Assembly (NCBI RefSeq): GCF_000559025.1
Contig: NZ_JAAN01000014.1
Coordinates: 1-64,000, forward strand
Direction: 5' to 3'
Source of the DNA: Luteimonas huabeiensis HB2
GTDB taxonomy: Bacteria; Pseudomonadota; Gammaproteobacteria; Xanthomonadales; Xanthomonadaceae
DNA length: 64,000 nt
Part shown: positions 18,301 to 28,835 of the stretch, piece by piece
How the letters are laid out: each line of letters starts with the position of its first letter
How positions within the stretch are numbered: the stretch's first letter is position 1
Notes under the pieces: generated by a model
Databases searched by the model: none
The model's input: the letters and a program-made list of their open reading frames with translations, nothing else
What the model was told of the DNA's origin: nothing
Position numbers and translations under genes: made by a program

Positions 18301-19178
18301 GCGGGCAGGGCCCCGGCGGCGGAGACCCCTGGCGCCGCGGCGGCGGGCGCCGTGCCGCGGCCGGGCCGTCCGACGCGCCGCGCCCGCCGCGTCGCGAACC
18401 GGAGCCGCGGTCCGCGACCGCCGAGGCCGCGCCCGCGCATCCGGCCCGCCGCGACGAGCAGCGCGTGTACGGCTTCAACGCGGTGCAGGCCGTGTTCGCG
18501 CGCCGGCCGGAGGCGATCCGCAAGCTGTACCTGGCGCAGGCGCGCATCCCGCAGCTGCAGCCGCTGCTGAAGTGGTGCGTGGCGCAGCGCGTCGGCTACC
18601 GCGTGGTCGACGAGGCCGATCTCGGCAGGCTCGCCGGCAGCGGCCACCACGAGGGCGTGATCGCCGACGTGCTGCGCGCGCCGGTGCCGCCGCTGGCCGA
18701 CTGGCTGCCGGCGCTCGGCGCCGGTCGGCAGTGCCTGCTGTGGCTGGACGGGGTGGGCAACCCGCACAACCTGGGCGCGATCCTGCGCGCGGCCGCGCAC
18801 TTCGGCGTGGCCGCGGTGCTGCTGCCCGAGCATGCGCCGGGGCTGTCCGGCGCCGCCGCGCGCGTGGCCGAGGGCGGCGCCGAAGCGGTGCCGCTGGTAC
18901 GCCTGGGGCCGCCGCGGGACTCGATCGAGCGCCTGCACGGCGCCGGCTTCCGCCTGGCCGCGACCGTGGTGCGCGGCGGCGACGATCTCTTCGCCGCCGC
19001 GTTGCCGGCGCGGCTGGTCTACGTGCTCGGCGCCGAGGGCGAGGGCATGGACCCGGCGCTGGCCGCGGCCTGCGACCTGCGGCTGTCGATTCCCGGTACC
19101 GGCGCGGTCGAGAGCCTCAACGTGGCGGCCGCGACCGCGGTACTGCTGGCCGCCTGGCGCGGCGCCGCGGCCGGGTAG
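18297..19178 (+). CDS. SpoU/TrmH-family RNA 2'-O-ribose methyltransferase
   Basis: 293 residues from a GTG at 18297 overlapping the symporter stop. The first ~50 residues are a low-complexity basic Arg/Ala/Pro leader. A substrate-binding domain follows (RVYGFNAVQAVFARRPEAIR...GHHEGVIADV), then the SPOUT knot domain with its three motifs: WLDGVGNPHNLGAILRAAAH, YVLGAEGEGMD, and LSIPGTGAVESLNVAAATAV. The layout resembles RlmB-like 23S rRNA enzymes using S-adenosylmethionine; rRNA or tRNA as the target cannot be decided. Pairing with a symporter has no obvious functional meaning. Confidence 0.9.
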   Translation: MSGQGPGGGDPWRRGGGRRAAAGPSDAPRPPRREPEPRSATAEAAPAHPARRDEQRVYGFNAVQAVFARRPEAIRKLYLAQARIPQLQPLLKWCVAQRVGYRVVDEADLGRLAGSGHHEGVIADVLRAPVPPLADWLPALGAGRQCLLWLDGVGNPHNLGAILRAAAHFGVAAVLLPEHAPGLSGAAARVAEGGAEAVPLVRLGPPRDSIERLHGAGFRLAATVVRGGDDLFAAALPARLVYVLGAEGEGMDPALAAACDLRLSIPGTGAVESLNVAAATAVLLAAWRGAAAG

Positions 19179-19193
19179 CGGCCCGGCGCGGCG

Positions 19194-20585
19194 TCAGTCC
19201 GCGCCGCCCATCGCCGCCGCCGGCGCGAAGTCGCCCTCCGCTTCCGCGGCGAGCCAGGCGAACACCGCGTAGGCGGCCACGTTCTGCCGCACGGCCTCGG
19301 GATCGACCTTGTCCAGGGTGTCGTCGGCGTTGTGGTGCAGGTCGAAGTACTGGGTGCCGTCCTGGCCGAGCCAGGCCCAGTGCACGCCGCGCTGGGCCAG
19401 CGGGACGATGTCCGGGCCGGGGCCGCCGCGGTCGGGCGCGAACTCGATCCCCAGCGGCGCCAGCGCCTGCGCGATCTGCGCCGACAGCGCGTGCGAGGCG
19501 CTCTTGGCGCTGGTGTTGAAGGCGTAGATGCGCCCGGCGCCGAAGTCGCTCTCCACCCCCACCACGTGGCCGGCCAGCGCGCCGGCGTAGCGCTCGGCGT
19601 ACTGCCGCGCGCCGATCAGCCCTTGCTCCTCGTTGGCGAAGGCGATGACCCGCAGCGTGCGCCTCGGCCGCTGCGGCAGTTGCGCCACCAGCCGGCCGGC
19701 GGCCATCGTGATGCCGATGCCCGAGGCGTCGTCGACCGCGCCGGTGCCCAGGTCCCAGGAATCGAGGTGGCCGGCGATGACCACGATCTCGTCCGGCGCC
19801 TCGCGCCCGCGCAGTTCGCCGATGACGTTGCGCGAGGTGTATTCGCCGTTCCAGCCGCAGTCCAGTTCCAGGCGCACGCGCACCGGCCCGCGTTCGAGCA
19901 GGCGGCCGAGCTGGTCCGCGTCGGGCAGTGAGGTGGCCGCGGCCGGGATCGGCGTCGCGCCTTCCTCGAAGCGGGTCAGCCCGGTGTTGGCGACGCGGTG
20001 CGCGCTGGTGCCGATCGATCGCATCAGAAAGCCCACCGCGCCCTTGCGCGCGGCCACCGACGGCCCGCGCCCGCGCACCGGCCCGGCCTCGTCGTAGCCG
20101 GCGCCGTCGCGGCTGCGGCGCATGCGGAAATCGACGAAGACGATCTTGCCGGCCACCTCGGCGTCCGCCGCGGCTTCCAGCGCGGCGAAGTCGGCGAAGC
20201 GCACGATCTCGGCCTCCACCGTGCCGCCGGGGCTGCCGCCCAGCGCGGTGACCAGCAGCGGTTGCGCGTGCGCGCCCAGCACCGCGGCGCGCTCGCTGCG
20301 GCGCTCCCACTTCGGGAAGGTCACCGGCTCGGTCCACACCCGGTCGAAGCCCAGCTCGGCGAACTTCGCCTCGGCCCAGGCCACCGCGCGCGCGTCGGCC
20401 TCGCTGCCCGGCAGGCGCGGGCCGATCTCGGTGGTCAGCGATTCGATGATGCGGTAGCCGGTATCGTCGGCCAGCGCGCGCTCGCGCAGCTGCGCGGCGA
20501 CATCGAGCGCGGCCTGCGGCAGCGGGGCCTGCGCATGGGCCGCGCAGGCGGCGGACAGAACGATCAGCAGGGCGGCGAAACGCAT
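19194..20585 (-). CDS. M28-family zinc aminopeptidase with PA domain, exported
   Basis: 463 residues with signal peptide MRFAALLIVLSAACAAHAQA. A PA-like insert lies around residues 110-230 (EIVRFADFAALEAAADAEVAGKIV...GAVGFLMRSIG). The catalytic zinc ligands are seen in IVVIAGHLDSWDLGTGAVDDASG (His, Asp), IAFANEEQGL (Glu-Glu), GVESDFGA, and YFDLHHNADDTLDKVDP (His). Such enzymes remove N-terminal residues from peptides in the periplasm or outside the cell. Converges with the methyltransferase gene, whose stop lies 15 bases away. Length is typical of the Lysobacter/Xanthomonas type. Confidence 0.93.
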   Translation of the reverse strand: MRFAALLIVLSAACAAHAQAPLPQAALDVAAQLRERALADDTGYRIIESLTTEIGPRLPGSEADARAVAWAEAKFAELGFDRVWTEPVTFPKWERRSERAAVLGAHAQPLLVTALGGSPGGTVEAEIVRFADFAALEAAADAEVAGKIVFVDFRMRRSRDGAGYDEAGPVRGRGPSVAARKGAVGFLMRSIGTSAHRVANTGLTRFEEGATPIPAAATSLPDADQLGRLLERGPVRVRLELDCGWNGEYTSRNVIGELRGREAPDEIVVIAGHLDSWDLGTGAVDDASGIGITMAAGRLVAQLPQRPRRTLRVIAFANEEQGLIGARQYAERYAGALAGHVVGVESDFGAGRIYAFNTSAKSASHALSAQIAQALAPLGIEFAPDRGGPGPDIVPLAQRGVHWAWLGQDGTQYFDLHHNADDTLDKVDPEAVRQNVAAYAVFAWLAAEAEGDFAPAAAMGGAD

Positions 20586-20659
20586 GGCGGGCTCCGTGAA
20601 ACGCGACAGGCCGCGAGCTTAGCAGCCCGCGGCCCGTGCGCAGCCCGCCTGCGGGCGGC

Positions 20660-21097
20660 TCAGCCGATGCGCTCGCCCGGAGCCTGCTGCTTGAGCGCGT
20701 CGCGGATCTCGCGCAGCAACAGCACGTCCTCGGCCGGCGGCGGCGCCTCGGCCGGCGCCTCTTTCTGCTTGCGCTTGAGGCGGTTGATGAACTTCACCAG
20801 CAGGAAGATCGCGAAGGCGACGATGACGAACTGGACCAGCGTGTTGAGGAAGGCGCCGATGCCGATGGCGACCGCGGGCACTTCCGCGCCGCTGGCATCG
20901 ACGGTCGCCTCGCGCAGGGTGATGACCCAGTCGGAGAAATCGATGCCGCCGATCAGCCAGCCGATCGGCGGCATGATGATGTTGTCCACCAGCGCGGTGA
21001 CGATCTTGCCGAAGGCCGCGCCGATGACCACGCCGACGGCGAGGTCGATGACGTTGCCGCGAACGGCGAACTCCTTGAATTCGGCCAGTACGCCCAT
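20660..21097 (-). CDS. mscL: Large-conductance mechanosensitive channel
   Basis: 145 residues. The N-terminus [20 protein letters not shown] and the TM1 glycine-rich helix [19 protein letters not shown] are diagnostic, followed by the [14 protein letters not shown] loop, TM2 ([20 protein letters not shown]) and the charged C-terminal helix. It forms a pentameric pore in the inner membrane that opens under extreme turgor. The C-terminal helix has a Pro/Ala-rich linker slightly longer than in E. coli. Confidence 0.98.
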   Translation of the reverse strand: MGVLAEFKEFAVRGNVIDLAVGVVIGAAFGKIVTALVDNIIMPPIGWLIGGIDFSDWVITLREATVDASGAEVPAVAIGIGAFLNTLVQFVIVAFAIFLLVKFINRLKRKQKEAPAEAPPPAEDVLLLREIRDALKQQAPGERIG

Positions 21098-21128
21098 GCG
21101 GGATTCCTCGTGTGGAGAGACCGCGCCA

Positions 21129-21842
<714 letters not shown>

Positions 21843-21900
21843 GGGAAACGCTCGTGGGCGCGGCGCATCGCGCCGCGGGTGGGCAGGCGCGACGGGCGGC

Positions 21901-22188
21901 TCAGCGCAAGGCCGGCTTGTCGACGATGCGGAACTCGCCCTCGAGGGCGCTGGCGCCGGCGCGCGGCCGGCGGTCGCGCTGGGACAACAGCCGCGCGACC
22001 AGGCCCACCGCCAGCATGCCGGCGCCGATGATCACGCCGAACACCAGCAGCACCGCCAGCAGCGCCAGGCCCAGCACGCCGAGCCCGGCCCGCAGCAGCG
22101 GATGGCGCGGCTTGCGCGGCGAGAACACCGCGTCGAACATGGACGAATGCAGGCGCAGGCGCAGGGTGTGCAGAAGGCTGGAGATCAT
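21901..22188 (-). CDS. Small membrane protein of unknown function
   Basis: 95 residues from the ATG at 22188. Residues ~28-55 (LLRAGLGVLGLALLAVLLVF plus GVIIGAGMLAVGLVA) form one long or two short transmembrane helices, flanked by basic segments (RKPRHP before, RDRRPR after), and a short charged tail ends in KPALR. I do not recognise a family. It stands before the FAH gene with a 58-base gap and diverges from the Rieske gene. Alternative start at Met 17 (22140). Confidence 0.6.
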   Translation of the reverse strand: MISSLLHTLRLRLHSSMFDAVFSPRKPRHPLLRAGLGVLGLALLAVLLVFGVIIGAGMLAVGLVARLLSQRDRRPRAGASALEGEFRIVDKPALR

Positions 22189-22297
22189 CGTGGCGGGGCG
22201 TGTGACAATGTGAAGACCGTGTGTTCGACAGTATCCGTCGCCAAAGGTTCGCAGTTGTAATGAGACCGTTAAGACCCGCCCCGCCCGGGGCCTGCGC

Positions 22298-22621
22298 ATG
22301 ATCGCCCTCGCGGACCTGCCCGACGGCGGTTTCGCCGAGATCGAGGCCGAGATCGACGGCGCCCCGGAGTCGTTGGTGCTGCACCGTCAGGGCGATGCGG
22401 TCCGCGCGTGGCTCAACGTCTGTCCGCATGCCGGCCGGCGGCTGGACTGGGCGCCGGGGCAGTTCCTGAAATCGAAGGACGGGCACCTGGTGTGCGCCGC
22501 GCACGGCGCCAGCTTCGAGACCGCCGACGGCCTGTGCGTGGCCGGGCCCTGCAAGGGCGAGCGCCTGCGCGCGGTGCCGGTGCGGGTGCGCGACGGCGTG
22601 GTGGCGATCGGCGCCGCGTAG
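22298..22621 (+). CDS. Rieske [2Fe-2S] domain protein
   Basis: 107 residues, essentially only a Rieske domain. Ligand boxes are CPHAGRRLD (Cys-x-His) and CAAHGASFETADGLCVAGPC (Cys-x2-His), separated by ~22 residues. With no transmembrane helix it is a soluble ferredoxin-like protein, similar to the small NirD-like or dioxygenase-ferredoxin forms. No oxygenase or nitrite reductase gene is nearby, so its electron partner is unknown. Confidence 0.9.
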   Translation: MIALADLPDGGFAEIEAEIDGAPESLVLHRQGDAVRAWLNVCPHAGRRLDWAPGQFLKSKDGHLVCAAHGASFETADGLCVAGPCKGERLRAVPVRVRDGVVAIGAA

Positions 22622-22651
22622 GCGCCGCGTGGGGCGGGCGCGTGCGCCGCC

Positions 22652-24490
22652 TCAGAACAGCAGGTTGACCATCAGCACCACGATCAGCGTGTAGGCCAGC
22701 GACAGCGGCAGGCCGACGCGCCACAGGTCGCGCGCGGTATAGCCGGCCGGGCCGGTGACCATCGACATCACCGGGTTGGACTGGGTCATGAAGTTGTTGG
22801 AGGCCGACAGCGCCACGATCAGCGCGAACGCGGTCGGGTCGGCGCCCGCGGCCAGGGCCAGGTTGATCGCCAGCGGCACCACCACGATGGTCGCGCCGAC
22901 GTGGCTGATGACCAGCGAGAACGCGGTGGTCAGCAGCGCCACGGCCAGTTCCAGCACCCAGACCGGCAGGCCGGTCGGCAACTGGTCGATGGTGTGCCCG
23001 GCCACCCAGGCGGCCGCGCCGCTGGCGTCCATCGCCCAGCCCAGCGGGATCAGGCAGGCCATCAGGAACACGGTCTTCCAGTTGATCGCCGCGTAGGCCT
23101 CGTCCATCTTCAGCACGCCGCACACCAGCATGCCGGCCACGCCGGTCATCAGCGCGATCGAGGTGGGGATGCGCGAGGACAGCGCGATCAGCACGGTCAC
23201 CGCGAAGATCGCCATCGCGATCTTGAACTTGTGCGGCCGCTGCTCGCCCTTGGGATAGTCGGTCACGACGACGAAGTCGCGCTCCTTGGAGTTCTCCGCC
23301 AGCGCCTGCCAGAAGCTGTGCAGCACCAGCATGTCGCCGGCGCGCAGCGGCACGTCGCGCACGTTCTCGGTGAGCACTTCCTTGTCGCGGTTGATCGCCA
23401 GCAGGCGGATGCCCTTCTGCCGCCGCAGCTGCAGCTCGTTGGCGGTCTTGCCGATGAAGCTGGAGGTGGGCGGGATCACCGCCTCGGAGATGCCGGCGCG
23501 GCTGGGGTTGAACAGGTCGCCGAAGTGGCGCAGGCGCCCGCTCATGCGCAGGAACTGGTTCTGGGCGAAGTCCGCCACCTGCTGCCGCGGCCCCATGACC
23601 CCGATCACGCTGCCGACCCAGATGCGCGAGTCGGCGGCCGGCGCCAGCTTGGCGTCGTCCTCGGCCTTGAGCGCCAGCATCACCGGCGCGTCGTGCAGGG
23701 ATTCCGCCTCGCCGAAGGTCATGCCCACCAGCGGGCTCTCGGCGGTGACGGTCAGCTCGTAGACGTCGCCCTCGATGCCGTAGGTGCGCGCGAAGTAGCT
23801 CTGGGTGCGGCCCGGGGTCACGCTGGCGTCCTTGCCCTCGCGCATCACCCGCGCGCCGAAGAAGTGGAAGTACGCCAGGCCGAAGGCCAGCAGCGCCAGG
23901 CCGATCGGCAACGGCGCGAACATGTTCAGCGGCTCCAGCGTGGCCACGCCCGAGGGCAGGTTGGCGTTGGCGGCCACCAGCAGGTCGTTGAGCAGGATCA
24001 GCGGCGAGTTGCCGACCATCGTCAGCGAGCCGCCCATCACGATCGCCACCGCCAGCGGCATCAGCATGCGCGACAGCGGCAGGCCGGTGCGCGCCGACAG
24101 CCGCGAGGCCACCGGCAGGTATAGCGCCATCACCGACGGGTTCTGCATGAACGACGAGTTGAGGCCGGCGATCGACGAGGTCAGCAGCAGCAGCCGGCGC
24201 TCGATGCCGTGCGCGCGCCGCAGCAGCCAGGCGGCCAGGCGGTTCAGCGCGCCGGTGCGGTCCAGGCCCATGCCCAGGATCATCGTCGCGATGACGCTGA
24301 TGACCGCGTTGGAGGAGAAGCCGTTGAACAGGTCCTCCGGCGCGACCTGCCCGGTCAGGCCCAGCAGCACCAGCACCACCAGCGCCACCAGGTCGGCGCG
24401 CACCCGCTGGAACACGAACAGCAGCATCGTCAGGCTCACCAGCCCGAGGACGATCTTCATGTCGGTGGTCAGCGAGAGCCCGGTGTCCAT
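22652..24490 (-). CDS. SLC13-family permease with two RCK/TrkA-C domains
   Basis: 612 residues. The N-terminal membrane part (residues 1-185) has the family segment FSSNAVISVIATMILGMGL and an SFMQNPSVMALYLPVAS motif. Two soluble TrkA-C (RCK-C) units occupy ~200-375 (ELTVTAESPLVGMTFGEAES..., then SSFIGKTANELQLRRQKGIR...LRAGDMLVLHSF). The second membrane half contains FSLVISHVGATIVVVPLAIN and SASNNFMTQSNPVMSMVTGP. This two-half design with RCK-C inserts is known for the divalent anion:Na symporter relatives (sulfate, arsenite-like or dicarboxylate). Substrate is undetermined. Confidence 0.9.
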   Translation of the reverse strand: MDTGLSLTTDMKIVLGLVSLTMLLFVFQRVRADLVALVVLVLLGLTGQVAPEDLFNGFSSNAVISVIATMILGMGLDRTGALNRLAAWLLRRAHGIERRLLLLTSSIAGLNSSFMQNPSVMALYLPVASRLSARTGLPLSRMLMPLAVAIVMGGSLTMVGNSPLILLNDLLVAANANLPSGVATLEPLNMFAPLPIGLALLAFGLAYFHFFGARVMREGKDASVTPGRTQSYFARTYGIEGDVYELTVTAESPLVGMTFGEAESLHDAPVMLALKAEDDAKLAPAADSRIWVGSVIGVMGPRQQVADFAQNQFLRMSGRLRHFGDLFNPSRAGISEAVIPPTSSFIGKTANELQLRRQKGIRLLAINRDKEVLTENVRDVPLRAGDMLVLHSFWQALAENSKERDFVVVTDYPKGEQRPHKFKIAMAIFAVTVLIALSSRIPTSIALMTGVAGMLVCGVLKMDEAYAAINWKTVFLMACLIPLGWAMDASGAAAWVAGHTIDQLPTGLPVWVLELAVALLTTAFSLVISHVGATIVVVPLAINLALAAGADPTAFALIVALSASNNFMTQSNPVMSMVTGPAGYTARDLWRVGLPLSLAYTLIVVLMVNLLF

Positions 24491-24655
24491 CAGGGCGGCG
24501 ATCGGCGATGGCCGGACGTTCGTGCGCTGAAGGCGCGGGGCGGGGACCGGAGGCCGGGAACGCGACGCGGCCGCACGCGGCGCGTTCGCATGTCGGTGGC
24601 ATGCAGCGGGACAAACCAGCGATGACGCGCCTTGTCCAACCCGAATCCCGAATCC

Positions 24656-25414
24656 CTAAACCCGGTCGTAGACCAAATCCCAGACGTCGTGGCCCAGGCG
24701 CTGCCCGCGGGTCTCGAAGTGCGTCTGGGGACGCCAGTGGGGGCGCGGCACCCGCCCGCGGGCGCCGGCGCGGTTGCGCAGGCCTGCGGTGGCGTCGAGC
24801 ACGTCCCACATCTGCTCGGCATAGTCGTGCCAGTCGGTGGCCAGGTGCAAGCGCCCGCCGGGCGCGAGCTTGCGCACCAGCAGCGCGGCGAAGTCCGGCT
24901 GCACCAGCCGCCGCTTGTGGTGGCGCTTCTTGTGCCACGGATCGGGGAAGTAGATGCGCGCCTCGTCGAGCGCGCCGTCGGCGATCTCGTGGGCCAGCAC
25001 CTCGACCGCGTCGTGGCGGTACACGCGCACGTGGTCGCTGCCGTCCTCGGCCAGGGCGTTCAGCAGCCGGCCGACGCCGGGCGCATGGACCTCGATGCCG
25101 ATGTAGTCGCGCGCCGGGTCCTGCGCGGCGGCGAAGCGCAGCGCCTCGCCGTTGCCGAAGCCGATCTCCAGCACCCGCGGCGCCCGCCGGCCGAACACCG
25201 CGTCGAGGTCGCGCGGCGCGCCGGCGTAGTCCAGGCCGAAGCGCGGCCACAGCGCGTCGAACGCGCGCTGCTGGGCCTCGGTGAAGCGGCCCTGGCGCAG
25301 CACGAAGCTGCGCACCGCGCGGTGGCCGGGGGCGCGGGTGAAGGGCTTGGCCGCGAGCCGGTCGGCGGCGGCCGGGCGCGGCGCCGGGGCCGCCTCGTCC
25401 TCGGCCTCGGCCAT
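24656..25414 (-). CDS. trmB: tRNA (guanine-N7-)-methyltransferase
   Basis: 252 residues. AdoMet-binding motif [17 protein letters not shown], then [14 protein letters not shown], and the TrmB-specific [20 protein letters not shown] and [12 protein letters not shown]. It methylates G46 in the variable loop of tRNA. The ~30-residue Ala/Pro-rich N-terminal tail is poorly conserved in the family. Its start codon overlaps the thiG stop by one base (TGATG), so the two are co-translated; thiG-trmB adjacency is common in this bacterial family. Confidence 0.96.
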   Translation of the reverse strand: MAEAEDEAAPAPRPAAADRLAAKPFTRAPGHRAVRSFVLRQGRFTEAQQRAFDALWPRFGLDYAGAPRDLDAVFGRRAPRVLEIGFGNGEALRFAAAQDPARDYIGIEVHAPGVGRLLNALAEDGSDHVRVYRHDAVEVLAHEIADGALDEARIYFPDPWHKKRHHKRRLVQPDFAALLVRKLAPGGRLHLATDWHDYAEQMWDVLDATAGLRNRAGARGRVPRPHWRPQTHFETRGQRLGHDVWDLVYDRV

Positions 25415-26202
25415 CAGCCGATCAGCCCGTCCACCGGCGAGGAGGCGCTGGCGTAGCGCTTGCGGGGGATGCGCCCGGCCAGGAAGGCTTCGCGGCCGGC
25501 CTCGACCGCCTTGCGCATGGCCGAGGCCATCAGCACCGGGTCGCGGGCGCCGGCGATGGCGGTGTTCATCAGCACGCCGTCGCAGCCCAGCTCCATCGCG
25601 ATGGCCGCGTCGGAGGCGGTGCCCACGCCGGCGTCGACGATGATCGGCACCCTGGCGTTCTCGACGATCTCCAGCAGGTTGTAGCGGTTCTGGATGCCCA
25701 GCCCGGAGCCGATCGGCGCGGCCAGCGGCATCACCGCCACGCAGCCGATCTCCTCCAGGCGCTTGGCCAGGATCGGGTCGTCGGAGGTGTAGACCATGAC
25801 CTCGAAGCCGTCGGCGACCAGCTGCTCGGCGGCCTTGAGCGTCTGCACCACGTCGGGAAACAGCGTCTTCTGGTCGCCCAGCACTTCCAGCTTGGTCAGG
25901 TTGTGGCCGTCGAGCAGCTCGCGCGCCAGGCGGCAGGTGCGCACCGCCTCCTCGGCGGTGTAGCAGCCGGCGGTGTTGGGCAGGATCGTGTAGCGGTCGG
26001 GCGGCAGCACGTCGAGCAGGCTGGGCTCGTCCGGGTTCTGGCCAATGTTGGTGCGACGGATCGCCACGGTGACGATCTCGGCGCCGGCGGCCTCGGTGGC
26101 GCGGCGGGTCTCGTCGAGATCCTTGAACTTGCCGGTGCCGGTGAGCAGGCGCGAGCGGTACGCCTTGCCGGCGATGAGGAGGGAGTCGGGGGAAGCGGCC
26201 AT
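25414..26202 (-). CDS. thiG: Thiazole synthase
   Basis: 262 residues from the ATG at 26202; an in-frame ATG at 26220 would add MSDNAR. Core motifs: [59 protein letters not shown] (Schiff-base Lys), [36 protein letters not shown] and [14 protein letters not shown]. It joins deoxyxylulose-5-phosphate, the ThiS thiocarboxylate and dehydroglycine into the thiazole part of thiamine. Its sulfur carrier ThiS lies 4.3 kb away (30504-30704) on the same strand, with two opposite-strand genes in between. Confidence 0.96.
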   Translation of the reverse strand: MAASPDSLLIAGKAYRSRLLTGTGKFKDLDETRRATEAAGAEIVTVAIRRTNIGQNPDEPSLLDVLPPDRYTILPNTAGCYTAEEAVRTCRLARELLDGHNLTKLEVLGDQKTLFPDVVQTLKAAEQLVADGFEVMVYTSDDPILAKRLEEIGCVAVMPLAAPIGSGLGIQNRYNLLEIVENARVPIIVDAGVGTASDAAIAMELGCDGVLMNTAIAGARDPVLMASAMRKAVEAGREAFLAGRIPRKRYASASSPVDGLIG

Positions 26203-26282
26203 GCGGGCATTATCGCTCATTGCGCACGCGAGGCGCCGCCCGGCGTGCGGCGGCGTCATCGTCCTGCAACGCGGCACGCACA

Positions 26283-26310
26283 CCATGCCGGCCTTTCGTC
26301 GCCGGCATGG
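26283..26310. promoter_or_regulatory. Inverted repeat in the divergent thiG / TonB-receptor region
   Basis: Perfect 10-bp arms CCATGCCGGC / GCCGGCATGG separated by 8 bases (CTTTCGTC), 42 bases before the receptor start. It could be an operator or a leader hairpin. No TPP-riboswitch (thi-box) core was recognised around it. Confidence 0.4.
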
Positions 26311-26351
26311 ACTGGCTCGGCGTGTCCCCGTCACGAGCCAGGACCCCACGC

Positions 26352-28835
26352 ATGCCGTTCCGACCGCGCCGCCTGCCGGCCTCGATCCGTTCCGCCCTGC
26401 TGGCCGCCTGCGCGGCCGCCGCCGCCGCGCCCGCGGGCGCCTTCGCCCAGGATGCCGCCGCCACCGCGCAGGAGCTCGATACCGTGGTGGTCACCGGCCG
26501 CGCCGGCGCCGGCCTGCGCACCAAGGCCGAGACCAGCTACTCGATCACCAACATCGAGGAGGAGGCGCTGCGCCTGCAGGCGCCGACCAGCGTGACCGAG
26601 GCGATGAAATCGGTCCCCGGCTTCTGGGTGGAGTCCTCCGGCGGCGAGGCCAGCGGCAACATCCGCGCCCGCGGCGTGCCGGTGGACGGCTACGGCTCGG
26701 TGCAGCTGCTCGAGGACGGCATCCCGGTCCAGCACGACCCGGCGCTGGGCTACCTCAACGCCGACCAGGCCTTCCGCCTCGACGAGACCATCGAGCGCAT
26801 CGAGGTGGTGCGCGGCGGCCCGTCCTCGGTGTTCTACTCCAACGCGCCGGCCGGGGCGATCAACTTCATCCCGCGCACCGTGGGCGAGACCGCGGAGGGG
26901 CTGCTCAAGCTCACCGTCGGCGACCACGGCCTGTTCCGCACCGACTTCTGGTACGGCGCCCCCGCCGGCGACTGGACCCTGGGCGTGGGCGGCTTCTACC
27001 GCAGCCACGACGGTGTGCGCGACCCCGGCTTCACCGCGAACCAGGGCGGCCAGCTGCGGCTGTCGCTGGGCCGCGCGTTCGAGCGCGGCCGCGTCGCCTT
27101 CGACCTCAAGCGCCTCGACGACACCGTGGCCTTCTACACCGGCATCCCGATGCGCACCGGCGCCGACGGCGAGATCCGCGCGGTACCGGGCTTCGACGGC
27201 CACCACGGCACCCTGGCCGGCCCCGAGACCTCGCTGCTGCGCCTGACCACCGGCGACGGCGGCGACTACGTGTTCGACAACACCCGCGGCACCGAGGTCG
27301 AGCGCACCCAGCTCACCGGCCGCTTCGAGTTCGACCTGGGCGCGGGCTGGCAGCTGCGCGACACCCTGCGCTACAGCGACACCACCACCCAGCGCAACGG
27401 CGTCTACCCCAACGTGCTGCGCAGCGCCGCCAGCTTCCTGGAGGAGACCGCCGGACTCGCGGCCGGCATCCCCGGCGCCGCCGGCCTGCAGCTGCGCTAC
27501 GCCACCAGCCCCGACCAGGTGTTCGACGTCGCCGATCAGAACGGCAACGGGCTGATGGTGCTGGGCGGCCTGCGCGGCATCACCATGCCGGTCACCGAGG
27601 TCATGAACGACCTGCAGCTCTCGCGCGCCTTCGAGGCCGGCGGCCAGCGCCACGACCTCACCTTCGGCTACTACTACGCGCACCTGGAGGAGGATTTCGA
27701 CCGCTACTCCTCCAACGCGCTGCTGGACGTGCGCGACAAGGCGCGCCTGCTCGACCTGGTGGCGGTGGACGCCGCCGGCAACGTGCTGGCCACCATCACC
27801 GACCACGGCATCTGGCGGCACGGCTACGAGTGGGAGCGCGCGTCCGGCGAGCAGACCACCCACGCCTTCTACCTCGCCGACGAGTGGCAGGTGGCCGAAC
27901 GGCTGCGCCTGGACGCCGGCCTGCGCTGGGAGAAGATGACCGCCCGCGGCCGGGTCGAGCGCAAGACCCAGGTCGACCTGGGCACGCCCGCCACCTCGCA
28001 GATCTGGACCGGCACCGGCGAGTTCGCCCACTACGACGACAGCTTCGACAAGCTGGGCTGGACCGTCGGCGCCAACTGGCAGTTCGCCGGCCAGTCCGGG
28101 CTGTTCGCGCGCTACACCGCCGCCAGCCGGCTGCCCGGCCTGGGCAGCTACATCACCAACGCCGCCGCCACCCCGGACATCCAGACCATGGACCTGGCCG
28201 AGGTGGGCTACAAGTTCGGCAGCCCCGCGTTCGATTTCTACGCCACCGCGTTCTGGACCAAGTACGACAACGTCGGCTTCAGCAACTACCGGGTCGGCCT
28301 GGACGGGGTGGTCGTCAACGAGGCGCGCTACGCCGACACCCGCACGCTCGGCCTGGAGCTGGAAGGCAGCTGGCGGCCGAGCGCCTGGTTCGACCTCTCC
28401 GCCACCGCCACCGTGCAGGATCCGGAGTACCGTGGCCTGCGCTATACCGACAGCGCCGGCGTCGAGCACGACTACGACGGCCACCAGCTGATCCGCGTGC
28501 CCAAGCACAGCGTCCGCCTGGTGCCCGGGCTCAACCTCGCCGACGGCCGCCTGCGCCTGCAGGCCGCCTACGAGCGGCAGGGATCTCGCTACGTGGACAC
28601 CGCCAACTCGGTGCGCCTGCCGTCCTACGACGCGCTCAACCTGAGCGCGCGCTTCGAGGTGGACGAGCGGCTGTCGGTGTACGCCTACGTCGACAACGCG
28701 ACCAACTCGCTCGGCCTGACCGAGGGCAACCCGCGCGCCGGCGAGCTGTCCAGCGGCGACGCCGGCGCCAACACCTTCATCGCGCGGCCGCTGCTGGGGC
28801 GCAGCTACCGCCTCGCCCTGACCTACCGCTTCTGA
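26352..28835 (+). CDS. TonB-dependent outer membrane receptor
   Basis: 827 residues. A twin-Arg-like basic N-region and signal peptide (to ...AGAFAQ) precede a TonB-box-like [12 protein letters not shown]. The plug domain is visible ([60 protein letters not shown]), then a long beta-barrel ending in the expected aromatic residue ([11 protein letters not shown]). Ligand is unknown; no Fur box or siderophore gene is close. The stop overlaps the start of the PHP hydrolase (TGATG), so the pair probably imports and processes one substrate. The start at 26352 was chosen to begin at the signal peptide. Confidence 0.93.
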   Translation: MPFRPRRLPASIRSALLAACAAAAAAPAGAFAQDAAATAQELDTVVVTGRAGAGLRTKAETSYSITNIEEEALRLQAPTSVTEAMKSVPGFWVESSGGEASGNIRARGVPVDGYGSVQLLEDGIPVQHDPALGYLNADQAFRLDETIERIEVVRGGPSSVFYSNAPAGAINFIPRTVGETAEGLLKLTVGDHGLFRTDFWYGAPAGDWTLGVGGFYRSHDGVRDPGFTANQGGQLRLSLGRAFERGRVAFDLKRLDDTVAFYTGIPMRTGADGEIRAVPGFDGHHGTLAGPETSLLRLTTGDGGDYVFDNTRGTEVERTQLTGRFEFDLGAGWQLRDTLRYSDTTTQRNGVYPNVLRSAASFLEETAGLAAGIPGAAGLQLRYATSPDQVFDVADQNGNGLMVLGGLRGITMPVTEVMNDLQLSRAFEAGGQRHDLTFGYYYAHLEEDFDRYSSNALLDVRDKARLLDLVAVDAAGNVLATITDHGIWRHGYEWERASGEQTTHAFYLADEWQVAERLRLDAGLRWEKMTARGRVERKTQVDLGTPATSQIWTGTGEFAHYDDSFDKLGWTVGANWQFAGQSGLFARYTAASRLPGLGSYITNAAATPDIQTMDLAEVGYKFGSPAFDFYATAFWTKYDNVGFSNYRVGLDGVVVNEARYADTRTLGLELEGSWRPSAWFDLSATATVQDPEYRGLRYTDSAGVEHDYDGHQLIRVPKHSVRLVPGLNLADGRLRLQAAYERQGSRYVDTANSVRLPSYDALNLSARFEVDERLSVYAYVDNATNSLGLTEGNPRAGELSSGDAGANTFIARPLLGRSYRLALTYRF

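Noticed and set aside
26331..28508. 725-codon minus-strand frame under the TonB receptor
   Set aside because: Low-complexity, His/Val/Ala-rich shadow without motifs; the plus-strand receptor is complete.
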